From NCBI GenBank assembly GCA_965240325.2, contig OZ251239.1:1602845-1666844 (forward strand): a stretch of DNA of 64,000 nucleotides. The letters are read 5' to 3'. The translations under genes were made by a program, and so were the position numbers. This DNA is from Rebecca billardiae RCC1528. Lineage: Eukaryota; Haptophyta. Shown piece by piece: positions 10,830 to 20,876 of this stretch (its first letter is position 1; each line of letters starts with the position of its first letter). Under the pieces are notes generated by a model that did not search any database, was not told the DNA's origin, and saw only the letters and a program-made list of their open reading frames with translations.

Positions 10830-13510
10830 CTACCGTCGCGCGCGACATCCGCGCCGTAAATCACCGTCACCGAGCGGTCCTGAGCGCGCCGCCATCAATT
10901 TGCTCCTGAGTGATGCCGAAAACTCCTTCTCCGGAAGCCCAGCCTCCTCGCGCAGGAGCTTGCGCGCCGTCATGCACTCCGCGATCAGGTCGATCGCGTC
11001 GGTCTCCGCCCTGCGCTGCCATTCGCCTGCCGCTTGGCGTACTTCTTCAGCCAGAGCCGCCGCACCTTGTCGCCGAACTCCTCTGCCCACGTCGCAAGCG
11101 ACACGCGGCGCACGAGCTGCGCGACCGTCGAGATGTGCGGCTCCGCCGTCGACTTCTTCCCCTCGGCGTACTCGCGGACGAATGAGTCGAGTGACTTGCG
11201 CGCGTGCACGAGCGGCATCGCACGCTTGGTCACCTGCACGAAATGCCCCTGCACCTGCTCGTCCGCGAGCTGCACGAGGCGCCCCCGCCGCCTGAGGCGA
11301 GACGCCGTCTGCGCCCGCCTCCGTGACCGCCCAGACGTTGAAGCGGAGCGGTGGGACGTTGTGCGAGCCCTGGCCGGCGAGGCTGGCGAGGCTGACGTAA
11401 GCGCCGGTGCACGCCACGATGGCCTTCTGCTCCTCCGCGTAGTCGGCCGCCTCGGCGCCGCCGCCAAAACCGCCGCCGGCCGCGCTGCCGCCTGCCGAGG
11501 CAGTGCTGCCACCGAGGCCGCGCTGCTGCGCGCCGCCGCCGGCCGCGCCGCCGCCGGCCGCGCCGCCACCAGCCGCACCACCACCCGCACTGTCAGCCGC
11601 GCCGCTGGCCGCGCCACATGCCGCGCCACCGGCCACGCGGACGCCAGCACCGGCTGTGCCGCTAGCCACGCCGCTGCCACTGCCGGCCGCGCCGCCCACG
11701 CCGCCGCCCGCGCCCGCGCCCGCGCCCGCGTTGCCAGCCGCGCCCCCGGCCGCGCCGCCGGCCGCGCCGCCGGCCGCGCCACCGGCCGCGCGGACGCCAG
11801 CGCCAGCGGTGCCGCCAGCCACGCAGCTGCCGCTGCTGCTGCCACCAGTGCTGCTGCTGCCGCCCGCACCGGCCGCGCCGCCGCCGGCCGCGCCGCCGCC
11901 GGGAGCGCCGCCGCCGGCCGCGCGATCGCCAGCGCTGTCAGCCGCGCCGCTGTCCGCGCCGCCGGCCGCACCTCCGGCCGCGCCTCCAGCCGCGCGGACG
12001 CCAACGCCAGCTGTGCCGCCAGCCACGCCACTGCAGCTGCCGCCCGCGCCGCCCGCGCCGCCGCCAGCACCCGCGCCCGCGTTGCCAGCCGCGCCGCCGG
12101 CCGCGTCCGGCCGCGTCGCCGGGCGCACCGCCGCCTGGCGCGCAGTTGTCGGGCGTGCCGCCGTCGGGCGCGCCGCCACCGGGCCCGCCATCGCCCGCGC
12201 TGTCAGCCGCGCCGCCGGCCGCGCCGCAGGCCGCGCCACCGGCCGCGCGGACGCGAACGCCGGCTGTGCCGCCAGCCACGCCGCTGTCGCTGCAGCTGCC
12301 GCCGCCGCCGCTGCTGCGGGCCGCGCCGGCCGCGCGCGGCCGCGCCGCCGGCCGCGCCGCCGCCGGCAGTGCCGCCGCCGGCCGCGCCACCGCCCGCGCT
12401 GTCAGCCGCGCCGCTAGCCGCGCCGCCGGCCGCGCCACCGGCCGCACGGACGCCAGCGCCGACTGTGCCGCCAGCCACGCCGCTGCCGCTGCCGCTCGCG
12501 CCGGCCGCGCCGCCGTCCGTGCCCGCGGACGCGCCCGCGTTGCCAGCCGCGCCGCCCGCCGCGCCGCCGGCCGCGCCGCCGACCGCGCAACCGGCCGCGC
12601 GGACTCCAGCGCCGGCGGCACCGCCAGCTACGCCGCTACCGCTGCCGCTGCCGCCGCTGCCGCCGGCCGCGCCGCCGGCCGCGTCGCCGGCCGCGCCGCC
12701 TGCAGCGCCGCCAGCCGCGCCGCCCTGCCGCGCTGGCCACGTGCAGCGGCGGCAGCTGGCGGCGCCGGTCGCGGTGGGAGCCGGCCGCTCCGGATCACGT
12801 CATTGATCCCGTCGGCGTCCGCACTCCATAGCTCGGGCATGTCCGAGTCCGGCCGCTCCGAGATGGCGATCGCCTCCGACGACGCGAGCGCAACACCCTC
12901 ATAGTTGCGCACGATGGCGATCGTGGCCGAGCGCGAGTGCGCTGCGTTTGGCCCGTGTCCGCCGAGAAGAGGAGGACATGCGGCTGCCCGCGCGGACGCG
13001 CGGACTTGCCGTAGTGCTCCAAGCGATCCAGCACGGCGCCCACGGCCTGCGCCCACGGCCGCGCCGCCGACTCGCTGCCGATCATCATCACGCCCGCGCC
13101 CGCGTGCTCGCGATTGCGCAGCGCGCTCTCACGTGAGCCAGCCACCGGCGGCGGGATCGGGTGGCGCATGCCCAGGTTGAGCCACGTCGAGAACTCTCGG
13201 GCTGGCGCGAGCCCACGATGCGCAGTGTGCGGTCCTTCTCGCGCGCCTAGTGCACGACGCCCTCGTCGTCGAGCTAGGTGCAGGCATGCAAGACGAGCGC
13301 GTCTCACGAGAAGAGCCGCAGCTTGGCTACACGCAGCAGGTTGTTCTTCTTCCGCTGGGCCTTGATGGCGGCGAGGCTGTTGACGCTGCGCTTGACCTCC
13401 GCCAGGTAGTTCTCGTTCGGCATGATCGAGTGGTCCACCTCGCTCGCGGCCTCGCGCGCGCGCAGCTTGAGCATCTCGTGCGGCTGAGCGCCGCGGCCAT
13501 GCGCAGCCAT
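10830..13510 (-). pseudogene. Broken gene with internal stops, frameshifts and a repeat expansion
   Basis: Coding-like sequence can be followed on the minus strand only by changing frame. Segments include HSIMPNENYLAEVKRSVNSL (about 13,430-13,370), a stretch reading LDDEGVVH then AREKDRTLRIVGSRQ with in-frame TAG codons at 13,274-13,276 and 13,247-13,249, and AVGAVLDRLEHYGKSARP (about 13,050-13,000). A different frame has IAISERPDSDMPELWSADAD (about 12,870-12,810). After the Ala/Gly repeat come NVPPLRFNVWAVTEAG, then SLDSFVREYAEGKKSTAEPH, then ECMTARKLLREEAGLPEKEF, each in its own frame. The protein family is not recognised. Introns could explain one frame change but not the stops. Codon use is close to that of the neighbouring genes, so decay looks recent. 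Confidence 0.65.
11500..12740. repeat. Ala/Gly-coding GC minisatellite
   Basis: Imperfect tandem repeat inside the broken gene. A recognisable block (GCGGACGCCAGC followed by a CCGCCAGCCACGCC-like segment) recurs at about 11,638, 11,796, 11,995, 12,247, 12,447 and 12,597, so the spacing is irregular (about 150-250 bp). Between blocks lie shorter GCCGCGCCGCCGGCC-type repeats. On the minus strand it reads as an Ala/Gly/Ser sequence, and the other frames are open only because of base composition. Confidence 0.85.
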
Positions 13511-15120
13511 GCAGATGCGGCAGAGACGTGGCGCCCGATGCGTTAGGCACCTTTGCGATGCAGCTTGAGCTTCCTAGGCTTCGCGCAGGAACGCTTGCCC
13601 TTGCCCACGGTGAGCACAGCCGTCGTCATTGCTGCGCGCGGCGAGCGTGGTCCCGCGCGGCCGTGCCGGGCGCAGCGCCGCCGCAAGTTAGTCTGATACA
13701 AATTCCCGGTCACCCATACAAAAGTAAGCGTTCCCGCTGCGCATGTGCGTGGATCACGAGTAACCCGCCCCCTGAATGTAAACTCCGCGCCTGTGCTTCC
13801 TGCATCCCCGCGCGCGGCGGCGTGCGTGCGGGCGCGAATTCGCACCGTGTCACGAACAGACCTAGCAAAGTAGATCGGTGTGGCGCGTCGGGACGCGGAG
13901 CGGGTGCGGGGCAGGCGGGGGATAGGTTGGGGAACACCCGCGATTAGAGCACCGGTGGCGCGCAGCGGCGACGTGGACGCCGCCACACGCGGCACGCACG
14001 GCGCGCGCTCGCACCGCGAGTCGAACGTCCGCTCGCCAAGCCCTCCGCTCGGCGTCCGTGCGACGCCGAGCGACGAGCGCTCTCGGGATTTTGCCCGGAC
14101 CACCAGATTCAACCGTTAACGGCCGAAAATCAATTTGTTGGAGTTTCCTTAACGGCCGCTTTAAAAAAGAAATCGTTGCTGTGATGCGATATGATGACAC
14201 AATAATCTCCCGACGAAATATCGAAATATATGCCCGCCATTATAAATATCTCGTCCTCGGTTATAATTGGTAACTGTTTGAGTCGTCCGTTTAAGTTCGT
14301 TTATATAGGCTTATAATAATTCCAGGCCCAGGGAATGTAGAATCCGCCTGCGGCATGTGCCAATTTCAGACTGCCAAAAGGCAAAATGGGATCTAGACAG
14401 CAGGTGCGATTCTGGTCAGCATTCAGCATTAATAGCGAGATCACCTTGGAGATCGCGTGTATCTCCCCTACTAATGTTGCCGAGATCGCGTCGAGATTGA
14501 GGTCGTACTCCAGTATATATATGTGACATTTTTTCGCAAAACTTGTCCGAGCGTGACCCCAGCTCATTTCGTCAGGCGAATATTGACATCCGCCCGTCGA
14601 AGGCGAAGTTTATTCAGTTTGAGAGCCTCATCTCACTAGACGCGACAGGAAGTTGCTTGTAGATATAGTTATTTATATTATTGATAGCGTGGGCCACGCT
14701 AATTCCCCCCAGTGGCCGCTACTCAGTGCGGGGCTCTGGGCCCCTCTAGTCAGTGAGTGCCAAAGTTGATGACGACAGTAGCTGCCAGCCGCCACCGTCA
14801 GCAGTAGCGTCAATAACGTCGTGGCGGTAACACTGACATACAGCGCGACGTTGCGCGCCGCTGTCTTTCGTCCGCGTTCGTCAGACGTGAACGTGAGCAC
14901 CGCCACCGGCGGGTCGAATGTCGCGAGCCCCAGAATGCCCAGCGCCAGCCCTCGGACAGCGGTGGACGCTCAGCCGGCGGCTGCTTGACTCGCGCCCTCC
15001 GTCCCGACCGCGCCATCAAAAGTCGGACGCGGCAACGCGACGCCGCGCCTCTGGACCGCGGCATCACCACTCGGCTCCTCGTCTCAGTACAGGCGTGTGT
15101 GCGTGTGTGCACGGCGGCGC
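13511..15120. other. Gene-poor region with lower GC
   Basis: The stretch 14,100-14,720 is markedly more AT-rich than its surroundings (for example TTATAAATATC near 14,240 and TATATATATG near 14,515). No coding frame, RNA gene or terminal repeat was recognised. It may be old inserted DNA. Confidence 0.4.
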
Positions 15121-15467
15121 TCAGGAGAGCTGCCTCGCCAGGTAGCCGTGCACCACTTTGAGCGCGTCGTTCCACTGCTGCGTGACGTTTCGCTCCACCT
15201 CCGTGTGCAATCGGCTCGGCAAGGCCTGTGCGCAGCACGGCGCGCGCACGCGCGCGGCGCGGTGAGCACGCGCGGCGCCCAGGTGGGAGGCGCGCGCACG
15301 GTCGGGCGCGCGCGCACCGCCGGCTTTGTGCCGGACGAGACCACGGCGGGGGAGGGCGAGACGTGCCGAGCTATCTCGTCCCTGCTCTTCCACACGGCGT
15401 GGTACATGTGGAACGTGCCCACCGCCGCGGCGGCGGCGCCCGTCGCCATCGCGGTGAGCGCCTGCAT
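15121..15467 (-). CDS. Small membrane-associated protein, unknown (84 aa, 2 exons)
   Basis: Predicted exons are 15467-15318 and 15225-15121, with a 92-bp phase-0 intron starting GTGCGC. The first exon has a short hydrophobic/Ala-rich helix (ALTAMATGAAAAAVGTF) followed by HMYHAVWKSRDEIARHV. The second reads LHTEVERNVTQQWNDALKVV and ends GYLARQLS. The frame is open upstream, but the first ATG in it is at 15467. An additional 5' exon cannot be excluded. The size and single helix near the N-terminus would suit a mitochondrial or plastid membrane subunit, but no family is recognised. Confidence 0.5.
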
Positions 15468-15693
15468 CGCGGCCCCGCTGCGCTTGCTCAGCGAAAGGGC
15501 TGCCGCAGCGCGCCAGACCTCATCAGCAGCAGGACTTGCAAATCCGATGTCCAAAAGAGTCCGGCCAGGCCAACGCTCAATCGCTCATCGGAATGGCGGC
15601 CGTCCACTCACTAACTCAGCTGATCTACGCTCGGCCAGGCCCGCCACGCGGCGTGCAGTGCGCCCCGGCGACGTCTGGGCGGGCACCTCCGCC

Positions 15694-18600
15694 TCACACC
15701 ATCTCGAGGCCAGCCTCGCCCGCCGACGCGCCTCGCGGCACCGAGCCGCCGCTCGCGCGATGAGCCGCGCCGAGCGCAGCCGTCGAGCTCGACGGCCGCC
15801 TCTCGCCCAAGGGCGGCGCAGGCGCCGCGGTCTGGACCGCGCTCCCGCGCGCCTCCGCGGCCCCGTCCTCCAGGTAGTCCGCGGCGTCGACGAACACGTC
15901 GCCCTCGCCCTCGGCCGCCACGCCGCCCTCGGCCGCGCCGCTCGGCGCGCGCGGCCGCGCAGCGGCGCCGTCCGAGCCGCGCGCCGAGCGCGCGCCGAGC
16001 GCGCCCGCGGCTAGCGCGGCGGGGGAGCGCGCGCTCCGCGAGGCGCCCGCGCCGCGCCCACTGCCGCTGCCCGAGCGCTCCCGCCTGCCGAGTGAGCTCG
16101 AGGCGGAGGAGGCTGCGCTGAGCAGCGCGGAGAGGTGCCGCCCGAGCGCCGCCCCGAGCGCGGGCGGCGGGAGCGGCACAAAGGGCGCGCGCGCGTCCTC
16201 CTCCGCCTCCTCCTCCGCCTCCTCCTCCGCCTCCTCCTCCGCCTCCTCCTCCGCCTCCTCCTCCGCCTCCTCCTCCGCCTCAGGCATCTCGGCGGCGGCG
16301 GCGGCGGGCGCGCCGCCGGCCGCGTCGCCCTCGTCGCCGCCGCTACCGCGCGGCGCGGCGCACGCCCGGGGCTTGCCCGCGCCGCCGCGCGCGGGCGGCG
16401 GCGCAGCGGCCTCGGCCTCGGCGCCGGAACTGGGCTCGTCGGCCAGCTCGGCGCCGAGCAGGTGCTGGGACGCCGCGCCTACGGCCGTGCGCGCCAGACT
16501 CTGCACGGCGGTGCCGCGCGCGCGCCAGCCGCCGCACGCGGCCGCCTCGCGCCGCGCGCCGGGCTCGAGCCCTGGGCCCTGCGGCTGCCCCAGCGGCCGC
16601 CCCGGCGGCTGCCCCTGCCCCCGGTGCGGCTGCCGCTGCCCCCGGTGCGGCTGCCGCTGCCGCCGCCTTCGCTGGAGCTCGAGCACGCCGAGCACGTCCG
16701 CGCGCGGCGGCAGCGCGCCCGAGGCCAGCGCCCAGCCGCTGAGCTTGGACACGGCCACGAGGGCGCACAGGGAGAGCAGCACGATGGCGGTGCGGAAGGG
16801 GAAGAGCTGCGGCGAGTCCGACGGCGCGGGGCCGGTCGGCACGAGCGCGTTGAACCACGGCCAGCGCAGCCGCGCGCGCACGCCAAAGCGCGGCTCGCCC
16901 GAGAGCACACGCAGCGCGCCGCCGAGCGCGAGCGCGGCCGCGCCGCCGTACGCGTTGGCGTCCGCGCAGCCGAGCGCGCCGAGCAGCGGCGGCAGGAAGA
17001 GCGTGTACGTCACGTCCTCCGCCGCGTACACGAGCGCCTCCACCTCCGCCGAGGAGAGCGCCAGCGCCAGCCCGCCGAGCGCGCACGCCGCCATTGCCAG
17101 CCGCGCGACGTGCGCCAGCGCCGAGCGGAGCGCCGCGCGCTCGGCCGCGTGCCGCGCGGACGCGCGCGCGGCGCGGCGGTAGCTCGTGCGGCCGAAGGGC
17201 AGCCAGAAGAGGTTCCACGTGAGCAGCGCGGAGCACGCCAGCACCAGCGAGTCCATCGACGAGATCATCGCCGCCACCACGCCGCCCACGCCCAGCCACG
17301 TCACCCCCGCGGGCGCGAGGTACCGGATGGCGCACGGCGCGCGCAGCGCGGGCTCCGACACGCACGCGCGCGGGACGGCCGGCACGGAGGGCCAGTCGGC
17401 GCGCGCGCCTGCCGCGCCGAGGAGCACGCACGCGCAGCCGAGCGCGAGCTGCAGCGCCGCCGCCACGAGCGACATCCGCCGCGCGGCCGCGGGCGAGCTG
17501 GGCGGCGCGCGGCGCGCGGCGCGCGGTCAGCCGGTGGCGGGTGGGCGGTGGCGGGTGGGCGGTGGCGGCGGCGGCGCGCGCGGCGGGCGCGGCGGGGGCG
17601 TACCGGGCGGCGAGCACGCGCTGGGCGTACATGGGCGAGATGGCCGCCGAGGCGAGCAGCATGAGCACGCGGTCGAACCAGACGTAGCTGCGCCGCGCAC
17701 ACCGCCGCGCACACCGCCGCGCACACCGCCGCGCGAGGGTCCGGAGGGCGAAGGGTGTAGGTAGGGTTAGGGTTAGGGTTAGGGTTACACCCCCGCGCGA
17801 GGGTCCGGAGGGCGAAGGGCAGCGAACGCGCGCGGGGGGCGGTGTGTGCTGCTGCGGCGGCGGCGGCTGCTGCTGCGGGGTGTGCCGCGCGCGCGACCGG
17901 CGCGGTGCGCGGGCGGGCGGGGGCGGGCGGCGGCGGCGCGCGATCGCGCACCTCAGGTCGACGTACGCCGCCACCGCCGCCTCGCCGCAAGACAGCTCGC
18001 ACACGCCGGTCGGCCCGCAGCGCGTGCGCTCGTCGATCGCGCCGCCGCCGGGCAGCAGGCAACCGAGCGGCGCGTGCGACACGCGCGCGCGCCAGCTGCC
18101 CACCCACTCGGGCACGGCTGCGGTGGCGTCGTCGGGCGCGAGCAGCGGGCGCGTGTACGCCGAGCCCAGCGCGAACGGCAGGAGGACCCCCAGGGAGAGC
18201 ACAAACACGCACAGCTGCAGCACGTCGGTGAGCGCCACCACGCGGAGGCCGCCCGCCACCGTGTACGCGAGGGCGACGGCCATCGAGACGCCGAGCGCGG
18301 GGCCGCGCGGGATCTGCAGGCAGACGAGGAGCGTGGCCGAGAGCGAGTTGAGGATCGCGGCGAACCACACGACCGCTGAGAAGACGAGAGGCAGCAGCAG
18401 CAGCCCGCCCACCAGGTGCCCCAGCCGCGCCTGCACCGGGTCGAGCACGGTCGTGTACTGGCGCGCGCGCAGCGTGGGCGCGAGGAGCAGCCCGCCCAGC
18501 GCGAAGGAGGCCGCCCAGCAGAAGGGCGCCACCGTCCACACCAGCCCGTACCGCGCGATGCCCTCCGCCGTGCCGTTGATCAGACCGGCGGACGTGAAGG

Positions 18601-18941
18601 ACGCGACGAGCGAGCACGCGCCCACGCCCACCGACATCGAGCGGTCGGCGACGAAGTAGGTGAGCGCCTGGAGACGGAGCGCGCCGGGGGGGACGCGCCG
18701 GGCGTCGGCGCGCGCGCGGCAGCGTGGGCGCGCGTGCGTGCCGGCGCGCGCGTGCCGTCACGCCGGACGAGGAGAACATGCGCGCGGCGTGCGAGGCGCC
18801 GAGGCCGGCGACGAGCATGGCGAGGGCGAAGATGATGAAGAACGCCTGCCCCTGCCACTGCTCGCCGTGCTGCCCGCTGTCGTCCGGCAGCGAGAGGAAG
18901 CCAAACGACGACAGCAGCCCGCCGCCGCCGGACGCCGCCAT
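15694..18941 (-). CDS. Sodium/solute symporter, high-affinity choline transporter (SLC5A7)-like (927 aa, 4 exons)
   Basis: Predicted exons are 18941-18762, 18667-17952, 17687-17604 and 17497-15694; introns are 94, 264 and 106 bp and the frame is kept throughout. The transmembrane core resembles animal CHT1 more than other SLC5 carriers: LINGTAEG, LVWTVAPFCWAASFALGGLL, TTVLDPVQARLGHLVGG, the join DLS-YVWFDRVLMLL, YAQRVLAAR, and near the end GALPPRADVLGVLE. CHT proteins couple sodium entry to choline uptake. Here the substrate could also be a related osmolyte or precursor (betaine or DMSP metabolism), which is inference. After the last helix comes a 300-residue cytosolic tail with RQRQPHRG repeats, an (EEEA)n block from a 12-bp tandem repeat near 16,196-16,280, and Ser/Ala-rich sequence. 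The core is normal length; the tail is unusual. Confidence 0.85.
17729..17819. repeat. Interstitial telomeric insert flanked by direct repeats
   Basis: A 27-bp sequence at 17,729-17,755 is repeated exactly at 17,793-17,819. Between them lie 37 bp that contain four uninterrupted TTAGGG units (17,762-17,787 region), matching the terminal telomere repeat and pointing the same way. The whole lies inside intron 2 of the SLC5A7-like gene. A short array of 12-bp CGCGCACACCGC-type repeats precedes it. Telomeric DNA flanked by a target duplication is the expected trace of telomerase or template capture during double-strand-break repair. Confidence 0.92.
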
Positions 18942-19188
18942 CGCCGCCGCGCGCCGCCCAGGCCGGGCGCGCTCGTTGGCACGCGCACAGACTACGGCGT
19001 GTATGTCTTCAGTCTTGGACGGATTTACGGTATCGTAAAGTAGTGTTTTTCTCTACTCGTCAATTCACCACAATTACTGTGCGCATGCGTGCGCATTGCG
19101 CCAGTGCTGATCAGCAGATGATGATGCAGCTTGCGCATCATGGGCTGACTACGACGGATCCGATCGGATGCCTCGCCGCCCAAGCTGG

Positions 19189-20757
19189 TCAGCCCGCCGC
19201 CGCGGAGGCGCCCGCCTCGGCGGAGGCCGCGGGGGCGGCGCGCTCGCCTGCGAACGCGAGCAGCGCGCACAGCCCGGGCCCGCCCTCCGCCGCCTCCAGC
19301 CGCACGCGCGCGCCCGCGCCCACGAGCAGCGCCAGCCCGGCCAGGGGCAGCGCCCACTCGGCGCTCAGCAGCGGCAGGGGCGCGGCGGGGGGCGCGGCGG
19401 GAGGCGGGGCCGTCGTGACGCGCACGCTGCCCAGGCCGGGCGGCTCGCCCGCCGCGCCGCCGTCCGCCGGCAGCGCGAGCAGCAGCGCGGGCACGCGCAG
19501 CGGCTGCAGCGCGCGCGCCCCGCCCGGCGCCAGCCGTGTGTGCTCGAGGCAGTAGCCGCCCGAAGGCTGCGCGGGCGCGCGGCAGCGGTACACGCGCGGA
19601 GCGTCCGGCGGGGGCGCGGGTGTGGCGAGGCCGGCGGTGCCGGCGCCGGCGCCGGCGCCGCCGCTGCTGCTGCCCGCCGCCGTGTACTCGAGCATCGCGC
19701 ACAGCGCCTCGGGCTGCGCCGCCTCGCCGTCCGTCAGCCCGCCGAGGGCGGCGCCGCCGCCGGGCGCGCCGCCCGCCGCGGCCGCAGAGTGCGCGCCCTC
19801 GCGCGGGCCGAGCTGCGCCGCCTCGCCGCGCAGGAGGGCGTGCGCCGCGCCGCCGGGCACGAGCAGCGCCTCCCCGCGCCGCAGCGTGCGCCGCGCGAGC
19901 AGCAGCGGGCACAGCACCGCCCCGCCACCCCCCGAGCCGAAGCGGCGCGCGAGCGCCAGGCACGCGTCCTCTGCGGCACTGCGCAGCGGCGCGGCCGTCG
20001 CCTCCACGCGCGCGGCGAGCGCGGCGGTCGCGGCGGCGGCGGCGTGCGGCGGCGCGCAGAGCAGCGCGCGCGTCGCCGCCTCGAGCGCGCGCGCGCGCGC
20101 GCCCTCGGCCGCCGCGCCGCCGCCGCCGCCACCGCCGCTCCCAGCGCCGCCGCCGCCGCCGCCGCCGCCGCCGTCGGCGCCGGCCGTGCGCGCGGGCGGC
20201 GGCGCGGGCGGCGCGTCCGCCGCCGCCTCGAGCTGGTCGATGGCGGCGGCGAAGGCGGGGAGGTGCTCGAGCACCTCGGGGCACGCGCGCGCGTACTCCA
20301 CGATCGCGCGCGCGTGCGCGAAGCCGCACAGCACCTCCACCTCGCCGCCGAGCGCCAGCAGCACGCTCGGCGGCGCGGCGCGGCCGTGCGCGTGCAGCGG
20401 CGTCGGCGACGCGACGGCGAGGAGCTTGAGGGCGAAGGGGAGCGCGGCGGCGGGCGGCGCGCGGGAGAAGACGCCGCACAGCGCGGGCCGCTGGCGCAGC
20501 AGCTCGAGCAGCGGCGTGGGCAGCGGCGTCGTCTGCGCGAGCGCGTGCGCGCGCGGGTGCGACGAGAACGTGAGCGCGCCCACTGCGACACCCGCCTCGT
20601 CCGCGTCGGCGGGGAGCGCGCCCGTCGCGCCGGCGAGGCGCGCGGCGAGTCCGCCGCGCGCGCCGCGCGCGCCCCACGCGTGCAGCTCCGCCACGCCGCG
20701 CAGCGCGAACGAGCGCGGCGCGGCGGGGTCGTCGTCGGCGTCGTCGCGATCCGCCAT
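19189..20757 (-). CDS. Type I phosphomannose isomerase-like protein, active site altered (522 aa)
   Basis: Cupin-fold phosphomannose isomerases interconvert mannose-6-P and fructose-6-P at a zinc site. Family landmarks are in order: LHAWGARG (residues 25-32, family YAWG), LPFALKLLAVASPTPLHAHG (106-125, family PFLFKVLS...QxHP), ALGGEVEVLCGF (135-146, family FEALCGF), and later EALLVPGGAAHALLRGE (family NxPHAYLSGD). However, the metal-binding Gln in QxH is His here, the region carrying the conserved metal-binding Glu (PEMAIAL) is shortened and reads PPSVLLAL, and the GTHP segment is SSHP. Poly-Gly insertions interrupt the middle. I see the fold but not a complete zinc site, so it may be a divergent or non-catalytic paralogue. 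Single exon. Confidence 0.75.
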   Translation of the reverse strand: MADRDDADDDPAAPRSFALRGVAELHAWGARGARGGLAARLAGATGALPADADEAGVAVGALTFSSHPRAHALAQTTPLPTPLLELLRQRPALCGVFSRAPPAAALPFALKLLAVASPTPLHAHGRAAPPSVLLALGGEVEVLCGFAHARAIVEYARACPEVLEHLPAFAAAIDQLEAAADAPPAPPPARTAGADGGGGGGGGGAGSGGGGGGGAAAEGARARALEAATRALLCAPPHAAAAATAALAARVEATAAPLRSAAEDACLALARRFGSGGGGAVLCPLLLARRTLRRGEALLVPGGAAHALLRGEAAQLGPREGAHSAAAAGGAPGGGAALGGLTDGEAAQPEALCAMLEYTAAGSSSGGAGAGAGTAGLATPAPPPDAPRVYRCRAPAQPSGGYCLEHTRLAPGGARALQPLRVPALLLALPADGGAAGEPPGLGSVRVTTAPPPAAPPAAPLPLLSAEWALPLAGLALLVGAGARVRLEAAEGGPGLCALLAFAGERAAPAASAEAGASAAAG

Positions 20758-20876
20758 GGGGCCAGCAATGGCAAGTACTTACCCCGGTGGTTAGAAGCCG
20801 CCGGCGGCGGAAAGGGCGTCTGGAAAGCGATCGACGAAACACGCCGTTGCTGCTGGTGGCTGCAGCACTCAGAGAT

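Noticed and set aside
11034-12806. Long Ala/Pro-rich frames on both strands as collagen-like or wall proteins
   Set aside because: All frames are open because the minisatellite lacks stops in any register, and flanking sequence is a broken gene on the minus strand.
15468-15554. Longer N-terminus for the small orphan protein
   Set aside because: It would start at TTG. A further 5' exon is possible but no acceptor could be supported.
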